In this document: positions 1 to 7,438 of the stretch, in pieces
How positions within the stretch are numbered: the stretch's first letter is position 1
Layout of the letters: the number at the start of each line of letters is the position of its first letter
From: JALHVH01 sp964544265
GTDB taxonomy: Bacteria; Acidobacteriota; Aminicenantia; Aminicenantales; Saccharicenantaceae
NCBI GenBank assembly: GCA_964544265.1
Contig: CAZJBD010000069.1
Location: 1 to 12,431, forward strand
DNA: 12,431 nucleotides
Direction of reading: 5' to 3'
Notes under the pieces: generated by a model
The model's database searches: none
What the model was told of the DNA's origin: nothing
The model's input: the letters and a program-made list of their open reading frames with translations, nothing else
Made by a program: the position numbers and the translations under genes

Positions 1-1
1 G

Positions 2-292
2 TATTATATCTTTGGGGCCAAGCCGAACGACCAGCAAAAAAACGACATCGATGTGGACTACGAAGTCACGCAGGCCGATAAAGCTGCCATCAAGTGGACG
101 GCCCAAACCTACGACTTCGCTTTGATCAGCCAGCCCCTGCCGCTGAAACAGACCGTGCTGATCAAGGACGCTCAGGGTGAAAAACAAGAGACCCGCGACC
201 TTGCGGCCGGCAAATACACGCTTGTCCTCAAGATCAAAGATAAGGTCGGCGGGAGCTCCATCGAAAAAACCCTCGACTTCGAGGTCAAATAA
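2..292 (+). CDS. C-terminal fragment of a beta-rich protein (5' end outside window)
   Basis: An open frame runs from the first bases of the window to a TAA at 290-292 and gives about 96 C-terminal residues. No credible start is present: a GTG at 53 falls inside the continuous frame and has no ribosome site, so the gene surely begins upstream. The residues alternate hydrophobic and polar in short strands, with a late LAAGKYTLVLKIKDK segment and a final strand LDFEVK. This suggests the last beta-sandwich domain of a secreted protein. The pattern resembles the C-terminal domains of GWxTD-type proteins, and the ending is similar to that of the neighbouring GWxTD lipoprotein (IFEVKVK), but the diagnostic N-terminal region is missing. 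It converges on the next gene with only 10 bases between the stops, and a terminator for that opposite gene lies inside this coding end. Function unknown. Confidence 0.7.
   Translation, partial: YYIFGAKPNDQQKNDIDVDYEVTQADKAAIKWTAQTYDFALISQPLPLKQTVLIKDAQGEKQETRDLAAGKYTLVLKIKDKVGGSSIEKTLDFEVK
264..284 (-). terminator. Rho-independent terminator candidate for the minus-strand GWxTD operon
   Basis: Read on the minus strand, CCTCGA-AG-TCGAGG (284 to 271) can form a six-pair hairpin (more realistically five pairs with a four-base loop). One G and a run of six T (269-264) follow directly. It lies about 20 bases after the TGA of the GWxTD lipoprotein gene (303-305), the right place for an operon terminator. 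It is embedded in the last codons of the convergent plus-strand gene. The stem is short, so strength is uncertain. Confidence 0.5.
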
Positions 293-302
293 CGATCCCT
301 TT

Positions 303-1220
303 TCATTTCACCTTGACTTCAAAGATCTTGCGGATCTTTCCCTCGGCCGCCCCCCGGCCCTTGATGATGACGTCGACGAATTGGGAGCCGCGGGGGAGAT
401 TGCGGGGGAACTTGAAAACGATTTCTTTCATTGCGATGAGTTCATTGTCCGTCGTCCGAAACGTTCTGGATTCCTCAAGCCTCTCCTTGCCCCCGCCCTG
501 CCGAGGATAGAAGTAAATGATGAAGTCCAGATCGACCCCGGGCACGCCTTGATCGTCGATGATGTGCAGCGAATCAACAGGAAGCGAGATTGTGATCTCC
601 TTCTTCGTTGAGTCATAATGGAGTTTAAAATCGACGAATGTCTTTTTGAAGGTGGAACCGTCCCTGGCGTACTGTCCAAGCTTCAGGGCATTAAGAGCCT
701 CGAAGAAGTTCCCATCGTAGCGCCGGAGTTTGAACTCGCCAGTTCCGGTCTCATCAACGAATTCGATGCCGAGCTGATAATCGGGGTACAGCCACCAGAT
801 GATGGACCCCCTGATCGAGGGGTCGCGGTGGGCGAAATATTCATCGATCTTGTCGGGCCGGCCCATGTAGATGTAGATCCGGCCGCGGTCCGTGTTTGAG
901 CCCAGGCCGCCGTCCCGGAAGTGTTTGTTGGCGTACTCGATCCGGCTCTCGAACTCCTTTTTGAATTCGTTCTCTTCGGTGTCGGGATTAAGGTCCCTCT
1001 TGTCCCAGAAGTCCTTGATGAACTCCTTTCTTGATTCGGCGTCCGGGAGGCGATGGAAGATCGCGTTCTCCTGGCGGGTCATGATCAGCCTTGCCCCTTG
1101 ATAAAACTTCGCGCTTTCCGGGTCCAGGGTTGCCGTTCGCAGGGTCCCGCCGCAGGAGAGAAGGAACAGGGTGGGAAGAACCGAAAAGACCGGCACGGTG
1201 ATACGGGAGAATTTTTTCAT
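303..1220 (-). CDS. GWxTD-domain lipoprotein
   Basis: This 305-residue protein has a type II signal peptide: basic MKKFSR, a hydrophobic stretch, and lipobox L-L-S-C with Cys at residue 23. It is therefore predicted to be a lipid-anchored envelope protein. The GWxTD signature follows: FW-x-x-RD (71-76), PDTEENEFKKEFESRIEY (79-96), then G-S-N-T-D-RGRIYI (107-117) and MGRPDK (119-124). In the motif that names the family, Trp is replaced by Ser. Residues from about 195 to 305 are beta-rich and probably form a C-terminal sandwich. GWxTD proteins occur in Bacteroidota and Acidobacteriota relatives and have no established biochemical role. The ATG at 1220 is preceded by GAGG at 1228-1231 with a 7-base spacer, which supports the start. 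It is the last gene of a probable three-gene operon, 65 bases after the TPR gene, and is paralogous to the GWxTD domain encoded at 2218-4272. Confidence 0.88.
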   Translation of the reverse strand: MKKFSRITVPVFSVLPTLFLLSCGGTLRTATLDPESAKFYQGARLIMTRQENAIFHRLPDAESRKEFIKDFWDKRDLNPDTEENEFKKEFESRIEYANKHFRDGGLGSNTDRGRIYIYMGRPDKIDEYFAHRDPSIRGSIIWWLYPDYQLGIEFVDETGTGEFKLRRYDGNFFEALNALKLGQYARDGSTFKKTFVDFKLHYDSTKKEITISLPVDSLHIIDDQGVPGVDLDFIIYFYPRQGGGKERLEESRTFRTTDNELIAMKEIVFKFPRNLPRGSQFVDVIIKGRGAAEGKIRKIFEVKVK

Positions 1221-1227
1221 TAGTAAA

Positions 1228-1260
1228 CCTCATCCAAAAGTAGATACGTTGGAAATGAGG
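1228..1260 (-). promoter_or_regulatory. Possible SD-sequestering hairpin before the GWxTD lipoprotein
   Basis: On the minus strand CCTCAT (1260-1255) is the exact complement of ATGAGG (1233-1228), and the latter contains the Shine-Dalgarno GAGG of the gene starting at 1220. An inner CC/GG pairing can extend the stem after a two-base bulge. The loop is long (about 21 bases counted from the outer stem), so the structure is modest and may be chance. If formed, it would lower translation of the lipoprotein relative to the upstream operon genes. Confidence 0.25.
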
Positions 1261-1285
1261 ATTAGGTTACTTTCTTTCCCGCCGG

Positions 1286-2200
1286 TTATTTCTTCAGATA
1301 CTGCAGCAACTGCTTGGCCAGAGGCGCCTTCTCATGGTTGGGGGCAAGTTCCAAGAATTTCTCCAGACTCTGGACGGCTTCCGGAACCTTGTTCTGGCCG
1401 ATAAAGATGGTCCCCAGCTGATAGTAGGCATCGGCATAGTCGGGCTTGAGGTCGACGGCTTTCTGGAAGTGGGCCTGGGCCGCCTCCGACTCCCCGGTGT
1501 TGGTCAGACAGGCGCCGAGGTTATAGTGGGCGTCTGGATCGTCCGGGCTGAGCTCGACGGCCTTTTGGAAATACGTCTTGGCTTCTTCGAAGGCCCCGCC
1601 CTTACCCAAAGCTTCTCCCAACTCCTTGTTGGAACTGTAGCTCTCGGAATTGAGTTCCACGGCCTTCCGGAAGGCTCCGATCGCCTCCTCCTTCTTGTCC
1701 AGCCTCTTGTAAGCCAGCCCGAGGTTGAAAAAATAGCCCCAGTTGGGCTGGCTAAGCTTGACGGCTTCTTCAAAAGCGGCTGCGGCCTCGGCATATTTCT
1801 GCTCGCCATAGAGCTTGTTCCCTTTGAGGAAGGCCTGGTCTGCGGCCGAAACGCTTCTTAAGGCAACCTCGTCGGCTGTGTCGAGCCTAATCTCGATCGT
1901 CGTTTCTTCGGCCAGGCTCACCTTCACCTCAACGGACCTGGGGAGGTAACCCTCTTTCTTGACACTGATCTGGAAATATCCGGGTATGATGCCAACCTGG
2001 AGAAACTTGCCTTCCTTGTTCGTTTTAAGCTCATAGCTCATGGCGGAGGTCTTTGTGGAGACGACGTTCACGACGGCCTTCTCCACGGGGTTTCCCTGGC
2101 CGTCCCTGACAACGCCCGAAAGCTTGCCTGTAGTCTGCGCCCAAGTCGGGGCCAAGACCGCCAGGCCAAGCAATATCGCCATGATCGCATGCTTACGCAT
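1286..2200 (-). CDS. Secreted carboxypeptidase-regulatory-like / TPR protein
   Basis: This 304-residue protein begins with a Sec signal peptide (MRKHAIMAILLGLAVLAPTWA, cleavage likely near residue 21). Residues 25-108 look like a carboxypeptidase-regulatory beta-sandwich (TGKLSGVVRDGQGNPVEKA, then a KEGKFLQVGIIPGYFQISV strand region). From about 122 to 292 there are roughly five TPR repeats with typical spacing, e.g. FFNLGLAYKRLDKKEEAIGA, AHYNLGACLTNTGESEAA and AYYQLGTIFIGQNKVPEA. No catalytic motif is visible, so a periplasmic or surface binding/scaffold role is inferred. The same frame is open to 2338, but that would overlap the upstream gene and hide the signal peptide. The ATG at 2200 has GGAG six bases upstream. 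It lies 17 bases downstream of the GWxTD/TPR gene stop, so co-transcription and perhaps coupling are likely. Confidence 0.88.
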   Translation of the reverse strand: MRKHAIMAILLGLAVLAPTWAQTTGKLSGVVRDGQGNPVEKAVVNVVSTKTSAMSYELKTNKEGKFLQVGIIPGYFQISVKKEGYLPRSVEVKVSLAEETTIEIRLDTADEVALRSVSAADQAFLKGNKLYGEQKYAEAAAAFEEAVKLSQPNWGYFFNLGLAYKRLDKKEEAIGAFRKAVELNSESYSSNKELGEALGKGGAFEEAKTYFQKAVELSPDDPDAHYNLGACLTNTGESEAAQAHFQKAVDLKPDYADAYYQLGTIFIGQNKVPEAVQSLEKFLELAPNHEKAPLAKQLLQYLKK

Positions 2201-2206
2201 CTTTTT

Positions 2207-2210
2207 CTCC
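2207..2210 (-). promoter_or_regulatory. Ribosome binding site that sets the start at 2200
   Basis: Minus-strand GGAG in the context TTAAGGAGAAAAAG lies six bases before the ATG at 2200. It sits in the 17-base gap after the TGA of the preceding gene (2218-2220). It favours 2200 over the longer frame from 2338. Confidence 0.75.
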
Positions 2211-2217
2211 TTAAGGA

Positions 2218-4272
2218 TCAATTTCCTTTTTTGGCCTTTTCTTCCAGGGCCCGGATCGCAGGCTGGGATGGGTTGAGGGATAGGGATTTCTGGATGAGAG
2301 GCAAAGCCTTTTCGGGCTGTCCGAGATTGAGATGGCATTCCGCCGCCATGTTAAGGACGCCGATCTCTGTGGCCTCGGCCATGAGCTTTTCCAGGTAGAT
2401 GAGGGCGGTCGCCCAGTCCTTGAGACCGGTATAATCTAAAGCGATGACTTTGGCAGCCTCTCTGCTTTTGGTGGCTTCATACAAAGGGACGGTCGTCGCG
2501 AGCGAATCCTGAAACCTGTTCAAGGCGAAAAGCGATTTCCCCATCAGGAGCCGCGTCTGGGCATCCTCCTTCAATTTGAGGGCCTGGTCCAGCAGTCCGC
2601 GGGCCTTTTCGTAATCCCTGGCCATGAAGTGTTCCGTGGCCAGAAGGCGCAATTGATCGGGCGACGGGAACGGGCTGTGAACTTTGGCATAGGCCCAGGG
2701 CAGGACGGGATACGATTGAGAGAGAAGGATGATGTTGTCCTTTTGGGAAGCGAACGTCTTTCCTCCGCTTACGACCGAGACCTCGGCGCTAAAGTATCCG
2801 GGCTTGATGTTCGCCAGGGCGAACGGGCCGAAGACGGTCCCGCCGCCCGGCCGGCTTTGGACTTCGGCCAGAGAGACTTTCTGGTCCCGGACGAGGGAGC
2901 CGTCGTCGAGGGAGTGGATTTCAAGCCGGAGGACGGCCTGCGGATCGGCGGAGGCCTCCTCCAGCCCTTCAGCTTGGACATAAACCCCCAGACTTTCCTG
3001 GGGCAGAAATTCGTTCTTGGCGTTGACGACATATTGGACGCCGTCGAAGCTGAAAGCTTTGAGGTTCATGCGCTGGCCGGCCGGGACTGGCTCCTGTTGG
3101 TGAAAAACGAGCAGGCTGCTTAAGCGAGGGCCGGCTCCCTCGCCGGGCACGGAAACGGTCGTCTCGAACGACGTAAAATCCTTACCGGTTTTGTTCTTGA
3201 GAAGGAAAAAGAGCTTGTAGCTCCCCGGAATGACCGGCAGGATGTCCTGGAACGCGAAGCGGAGGCGCTCGTGGGCTTTGTATTGGGCCTCGGTCAGGCG
3301 GACAGGAATCTCCTGGGTGTTTTCCAGGATGAGCTGGCCCTTGAGGTCCTCCATCCGGACGAGGAGCTCGAAGCCGGCATAAAATTCCTCGCCGCGCTGG
3401 GCGAAGCTCATCTTGTCCGGCTCGATCGACCAGTGAAGGAAAGGCTGTCCGGAGGTCTCAAAGAGATTGACCTTGACGGCGGCGGCGATGAAATTATCCG
3501 CGTATTCGGTTTCCACGAAGTCTTTGTAATCCATATAAGCCCGGGCATAAGCGTTGGAGAATTTCTTCTCCGGAAGGGACTTGGCTGCGGCGATGATCGT
3601 ATCTGAAGAAAAGGATGCCACGCCGAGGGGCCTTTCGCTCGGAAGATAGCTCTGGGCGGCGCCCGCCAGCTCGGAACTCAACCTCTTTAGAATCTGGATA
3701 GCCGAGGCCCGGGTGATGGTCCTGGCCCCGACGCCCGGGATGATCAGCTTCTCCGGCCCGTCGCCGCCTGGATAATAGAGACGGTAATCTCCCATGCCCT
3801 GAGGCTGGTAGAAGATGAGATAGAAGTAAGGCGGAAGTCCGTATCTCTCCTCGCCCTTGTAGAACCAAAGCTCCATAGGCCAGAGCTCGGAAAAGGTCGT
3901 GAAGAAGTTTCGTTCCAAGGGTTTTCCCAGGATGAGATAGAATTGTCCCCTCTCCGTTTGGCTTCCCCTTTTGAAGGCGCTGATGCCGAAATTCTGGTCG
4001 GCGAACCGAATCCTTTCCATATATTCTTTGTAGAACTCGTTCTCCTTGGTGTCCGGCAGGGGATCGCGTTGGCGCCAGAAGAACTGTATGAATTTGTCCC
4101 GTTCAGCATTGGTCTTAAGCTTCAGGAAGACCTCCCGCTCGATCTTGGTGATGATGGGAGCCACGTCCTCAAGCCATGCCTTGTGGGCCGAAACGAGCTG
4201 CTGCCCCGGAAAAGCGGGAGCGCCCAGAAGTCCGAAGAGAACGCAAAATACAGGGACAAGCGTTCTTCTCAT
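2218..4272 (-). CDS. Secreted GWxTD-domain protein with C-terminal TPR repeats
   Basis: This 684-residue protein starts with a signal peptide (MRRTLVPVFCVLFGLLGAPA, cleavage around residues 20-24). The GWxTD domain covers about 30-180: FWRQRDPLPDTKENEFYKEY (65-84), RIRFADQNF (87-95), then the motif region as G-S-Q-T-E-RGQFYLILGKP (103-118), with both Trp and Asp of GWxTD changed. The middle, about 260-520, is beta-rich and probably contains several sandwich domains. About 540-680 holds TPR-like helical repeats (HFMARDYEKARGLLDQALKL; AECHLNLGQPEKALPLIQKS). The frame is open to 4392, but the ATG at 4272 is chosen because the signal peptide begins there. Its ribosome site is weak (GGA at 4281-4283, 8 bases away). 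It is first in the operon, with a promoter candidate just upstream. Biochemical role unknown; an envelope assembly or scaffold function is inference. Confidence 0.85.
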   Translation of the reverse strand: MRRTLVPVFCVLFGLLGAPAFPGQQLVSAHKAWLEDVAPIITKIEREVFLKLKTNAERDKFIQFFWRQRDPLPDTKENEFYKEYMERIRFADQNFGISAFKRGSQTERGQFYLILGKPLERNFFTTFSELWPMELWFYKGEERYGLPPYFYLIFYQPQGMGDYRLYYPGGDGPEKLIIPGVGARTITRASAIQILKRLSSELAGAAQSYLPSERPLGVASFSSDTIIAAAKSLPEKKFSNAYARAYMDYKDFVETEYADNFIAAAVKVNLFETSGQPFLHWSIEPDKMSFAQRGEEFYAGFELLVRMEDLKGQLILENTQEIPVRLTEAQYKAHERLRFAFQDILPVIPGSYKLFFLLKNKTGKDFTSFETTVSVPGEGAGPRLSSLLVFHQQEPVPAGQRMNLKAFSFDGVQYVVNAKNEFLPQESLGVYVQAEGLEEASADPQAVLRLEIHSLDDGSLVRDQKVSLAEVQSRPGGGTVFGPFALANIKPGYFSAEVSVVSGGKTFASQKDNIILLSQSYPVLPWAYAKVHSPFPSPDQLRLLATEHFMARDYEKARGLLDQALKLKEDAQTRLLMGKSLFALNRFQDSLATTVPLYEATKSREAAKVIALDYTGLKDWATALIYLEKLMAEATEIGVLNMAAECHLNLGQPEKALPLIQKSLSLNPSQPAIRALEEKAKKGN

Positions 4273-4291
4273 GACTATTTTCCAGGAACCT

Positions 4292-4320
4292 AAACTAGCA
4301 CAGCCCGGGAGAAGTTTCAA
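4292..4320 (-). promoter_or_regulatory. Sigma70-like promoter candidate for the GWxTD operon
   Basis: On the minus strand TTGAAA (4320-4315) and TAGTTT (4297-4292) are separated by exactly 17 bases. A TG one base upstream of the second box makes an extended -10. The -10 box ends 19 bases before the ATG at 4272, which leaves a short leader. The -10 match is modest, and the promoter preferences of this organism are unknown. Confidence 0.4.
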
Positions 4321-4325
4321 TTCCG

Positions 4326-4340
4326 GCCGCCGTCGGCGGC
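4326..4340. promoter_or_regulatory. Perfect 15-base palindrome next to the -35 box, operator candidate
   Basis: GCCGCCG-T-CGGCGGC is a perfect inverted repeat of 7 bp around a single base. It lies five bases upstream of the proposed -35 box of the GWxTD operon. That position suits a regulator binding site. GC-rich palindromes also arise by chance, so this is a candidate only. A second small dyad, TCGAT-AG-ATCGA, lies at 4358-4369. Confidence 0.3.
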
Positions 4341-4440
4341 TTTGCCTATAAAGCTGCTCGATAGATCGAATACCATTCGGTTGGGCAGACACTATGTATC
4401 CCCCTCATAACCGGATATGAACTCGATTCTTGAGGGTTGG

Positions 4441-4477
4441 AAATAAAAGGGGGGTGGCGGCGGCTGCCGTCACCCCC
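4441..4477 (-). terminator. Rho-independent terminator of the TonB-dependent receptor gene
   Basis: On the minus strand GGGGGTGACGGC (4477-4466) pairs with GCCGCCACCCCC (4461-4450) around a four-base loop, with one A-C mismatch. One further C and then TTTTATTT (4448-4441) follow. It lies about 34 bases after the TAG of the receptor gene (4511-4513). It separates the receptor from the GWxTD operon, which has its own promoter candidate. Confidence 0.85.
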
Positions 4478-4510
4478 TGAGTTCAAGCCGTGCTGCGGTT
4501 TCTCTTTCCT

Positions 4511-7309
4511 CTAGAAGATCAAGCGGATGCCGAGGCGAACTTGGAGCGGATTAATGATGCCGTAGAGCTCGTGTCCCTGCGTCGACGGGTAAACCGATGG
4601 ATCGGTATCCCAGTCATAGCCGATTCTTGTTCCCCAATCAGTAATGGTGTCAGCATTGAAGACATTGAAGACGTCGACCATCACTCCCAACCTGTACTTC
4701 TGAGCAAAGGCAAAAATCTTCTCTACGCGGATATCGAGGACCTTCTGCATGTCAAAGCGTCGAGAGCCCCGGGGTTCGGTATAAAAGGTGACCCGGCCTT
4801 GATTTAAGGTTCTCGTCCTGAATCTCTGGGCCCAGTTGGTGCCGCTGATTGCCCTGAAGGAGGCGCTGAGGCTGATGTCAAAAGGAAGGACGTATGTCCC
4901 CTGGGCTTTCAACATATGAATCGGGGCGTAAGTGGCTTCGCCGTCAGCGTTGATCCAGAAGTTTGGATCGCCCGAGATCAAGGAGGTCCTGTCATTCCAA
5001 CCGATGTCATCGCCCCAGCCGTTGTCGATGGTTCCTTTTGTTTTGGAGTAGACATAAGAGAGCATCAGCTGCCACTTGTTCGAGAAGCGCTTGTTGAAGA
5101 GAAACTCTAGGCCCTGGTATTTTCGGTAGGCCTTGTCTAGCACATAAGGCCTATCCGAGCCCTGCTTAATGTTCTCGATGACGAATTCGTGGGCATTACC
5201 CGAAGTCAGTTCCCAGATGGCAAAGGTCTTCCCGAGCGGCGAGACATTGTAGGTTAATGGCTCATAGACGGCTAACGTGTCATAGCGTCCGATGATGTTT
5301 TTCCAGTCTCTGTAGATATAACTCACGGATACAGACGTGTCCTTGAAAAGCTCTCTTTCGAGACTGACCGTGAATTGGTTCATGTAGGGGTGCTTGATGT
5401 TATCCTGAAGCTTCCAGTTCTGCTTGATTCTCTCGAATTCCTGCCACTCGTTGGTCACAGGATCCCATTTATAACTGATAGCATCGGACCACGTTTTGGA
5501 AAGCCGATTGTGATAGGCGGAGAACATTCCCTCCGTAAACTGACCGTAGTGGGCTTTGAAAATCGTCGATTTGTCGCCGAAGATGTCGAAGGTGAGCCCG
5601 ATTCTCGGGGCGATTCGGCTTGAGTTCCAAACAGTACCTCCACCCTTAACCTGGCCCCAGTTCTGGCTGAACCGGACTCCGACATTGATATTGATACGCG
5701 GCGTGATCTGCCAGGAATCCTGGGCGAATCCTTCTATTCTTGTATATGGGGCGTTGAAGTCATAGCCTTCATACTGGTAGGCCAGATAGTTGCCCGTAAA
5801 ATAGACATAGTCGCCTGCAAGATTATACGAGTAGCCGACATAATCATAATAATAGATGTTGTCCCCAAGCGACCCGCCCTTCCCTGGATGGCCATAACGG
5901 CTCCGGCAGGTCGAGCGCTCGACTTCCACCCCGAATTTGAAGTCGTGATTGCCCTTGATGAAGTCTTCGGCATAATGGGTCAGGCTGGCATTGGCTTGGA
6001 ACCGGGTGCGGTCGGCAAGATAAAAATAGGTCGCATTGTTGTAGAGCATGTTGTCGTTCATGCTGAAGTGAGAGTAGACATCCCTCCCCATTTTCGGCTC
6101 GAGGTAGTAATAGCCCCAGAAATAAGCAGCCTTGACATCGACGAAGGTTTTCGGGCTGAAGATATGGGTCAAGCTGAAATTCGCGACGACCTCTGGAGAC
6201 TTCTGGTTGATGACCGCATCTACGGATGTCGTGGAGCTGGACGCGCGGTTTTTGCCGTTATAGGTGTCTATCTCAAAGCTGAACATCATGTTTGTCGAGG
6301 GCGATATTTGAGCGGTGATCTTGGTGAAGGACCTGGGCTGGTCGTAGGCGCGGGGCTTGGGAAACCCCGTGGCATAATCATCAAAATGCTGGAACTGGAA
6401 GCCCTGGTAGAACCAGATCTTATCCTTCTTAATCGGCCCTCCGAGGTGGGCGTTTGCGTCATAAAACGCATAGCGGGGAGAAGTCAGCTCGGGGAAATCA
6501 GTGAGATAGGCCTGATTGTTGTCCTTCTGCCAAAAACCCGCGGGTTTATCGGTTTTCTCCCCCTGGTAATCGAACTCCATATGACCGGAGAACTCGTTCC
6601 CTCCCGATTTCGTAACGATGTTGAAGATGACTCCGGTGAAGTTCCCGTACTCCGCAGGCAGGCCGATACCCATGACCTTGGCTTCCTCGATGATGTTGTG
6701 ATCGACGAACACCCAGGCCGTGCCACCTTCTGGATCGGCCACGTTGACACCGTCCATCGAATAGGCGATCCCCGTGCCGCTCTGGGCGCCATAGGCCGCG
6801 TCGGCCATGTTTTCAGGTGTCACTCCCGGAGCCATGTTGACAAGGCTGGACGTGAACTGGCTGTAGGGGATGTTCCGCAGGATTTCATCGCTCATGGTGA
6901 CCGAGGCTGTTTCCGTCGACTTGATATCAACGGTCGGCGATTGGGCCACGACGGTCACTTCTTCCGCCACAGCAGAAGGCTTCATAACCAGGTCAATGGT
7001 GAGCCGCGTTGTCGTGGTGAGCCTGATGTTCTGCTGAACCGAGGCGGCGAAACCCTGGAGTTGGGCTTTAATGGTATATTCGCCCGGTGGGAGAGCCGGA
7101 AAGCGGTACTGCCCCTGGGCGTCGGTTACGAACTCGCGGGTGCCCATGAGGTTCGGGCTCGATATGACGACCGTGGCTCCCGGGAGGGGTTCATTCTGTT
7201 CATCCATTACGGTTCCCAAGATAGCGCCCGTTTCTTTGGATTGGGAGAATGCGAGCGAGCAAAGGATAAGCAGAAATCCCATCCAAATAAAAATTGACTT
7301 TCGTTTCAT
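4511..7309 (-). CDS. Oar-like TonB-dependent outer-membrane receptor with N-terminal carboxypeptidase-regulatory domain
   Basis: This 932-residue protein is predicted to be an outer-membrane transporter energised by TonB. Residues 1-23 are a signal peptide (MKRKSIFIWMGFLLILCSLA then FSQ). About 28-110 form a carboxypeptidase-regulatory sandwich (GTVMDEQNEPLPGATVVI). EEVTVVA at 116-122 resembles a TonB box. The plug covers about 125-240 (YSMDGVNV at 183-190, AEYGNFTG at 219-226, NIVTKSGGNEFSGHMEF at 230-246). A Tyr/Trp-rich barrel follows to the end. The last residues, QVRLGIRLIF, end in the Phe typical of outer-membrane barrels. An in-frame ATG at 7330 is rejected in favour of 7309, which has AGGAGG just upstream and begins the signal peptide. 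No SusD-like partner is adjacent, so the substrate (peptide, glycan or other) cannot be named. It is a single-gene unit with its own terminator. Confidence 0.92.
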   Translation of the reverse strand: MKRKSIFIWMGFLLILCSLAFSQSKETGAILGTVMDEQNEPLPGATVVISSPNLMGTREFVTDAQGQYRFPALPPGEYTIKAQLQGFAASVQQNIRLTTTTRLTIDLVMKPSAVAEEVTVVAQSPTVDIKSTETASVTMSDEILRNIPYSQFTSSLVNMAPGVTPENMADAAYGAQSGTGIAYSMDGVNVADPEGGTAWVFVDHNIIEEAKVMGIGLPAEYGNFTGVIFNIVTKSGGNEFSGHMEFDYQGEKTDKPAGFWQKDNNQAYLTDFPELTSPRYAFYDANAHLGGPIKKDKIWFYQGFQFQHFDDYATGFPKPRAYDQPRSFTKITAQISPSTNMMFSFEIDTYNGKNRASSSTTSVDAVINQKSPEVVANFSLTHIFSPKTFVDVKAAYFWGYYYLEPKMGRDVYSHFSMNDNMLYNNATYFYLADRTRFQANASLTHYAEDFIKGNHDFKFGVEVERSTCRSRYGHPGKGGSLGDNIYYYDYVGYSYNLAGDYVYFTGNYLAYQYEGYDFNAPYTRIEGFAQDSWQITPRININVGVRFSQNWGQVKGGGTVWNSSRIAPRIGLTFDIFGDKSTIFKAHYGQFTEGMFSAYHNRLSKTWSDAISYKWDPVTNEWQEFERIKQNWKLQDNIKHPYMNQFTVSLERELFKDTSVSVSYIYRDWKNIIGRYDTLAVYEPLTYNVSPLGKTFAIWELTSGNAHEFVIENIKQGSDRPYVLDKAYRKYQGLEFLFNKRFSNKWQLMLSYVYSKTKGTIDNGWGDDIGWNDRTSLISGDPNFWINADGEATYAPIHMLKAQGTYVLPFDISLSASFRAISGTNWAQRFRTRTLNQGRVTFYTEPRGSRRFDMQKVLDIRVEKIFAFAQKYRLGVMVDVFNVFNADTITDWGTRIGYDWDTDPSVYPSTQGHELYGIINPLQVRLGIRLIF

Positions 7310-7313
7310 TTTA

Positions 7314-7319
7314 CCTCCT
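7314..7319 (-). promoter_or_regulatory. Strong ribosome binding site that sets the receptor start at 7309
   Basis: Minus-strand AGGAGG lies four bases before the ATG at 7309. The upstream in-frame ATG at 7330 has no comparable site. Confidence 0.75.
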
Positions 7320-7416
7320 CTGGCTTTCATTCCCTTTTGCCGGGGAAGTTGAACATATCAACGCCCCCAGCGTCCTGACAAAATCTTCAAATAGCTGTCC
7401 CCTCTTTTTGCCTCCT

Positions 7417-7438
7417 TTCTATATCAATTCTATATCAA
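7417..7438. repeat. Exact tandem duplication of an 11-bp unit
   Basis: TTCTATATCAA occurs twice without a spacer (7417-7427 and 7428-7438). The 11-base period places both copies on the same DNA face. It lies just downstream (receptor direction) of the TATAAT at 7448-7443. It could be a double regulator site or a simple slippage duplication. Confidence 0.6.

Noticed and set aside
2201..2338. N-terminal extension of the TPR protein
   Set aside because: It would overlap the upstream gene and bury a good signal peptide; a clear GGAG supports the start at 2200.
5888..7297. Long open frame (469 codons) on the plus strand, opposite the receptor gene
   Set aside because: It lies wholly antisense to a well-supported receptor, has no ribosome site, and its translation shows no domain. 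It is explained by codon bias of the opposite strand.
7327..7356. Nine-codon upstream open frame before the receptor gene
   Set aside because: No ribosome site and no repeated codons suggesting attenuation; such short frames are common by chance.
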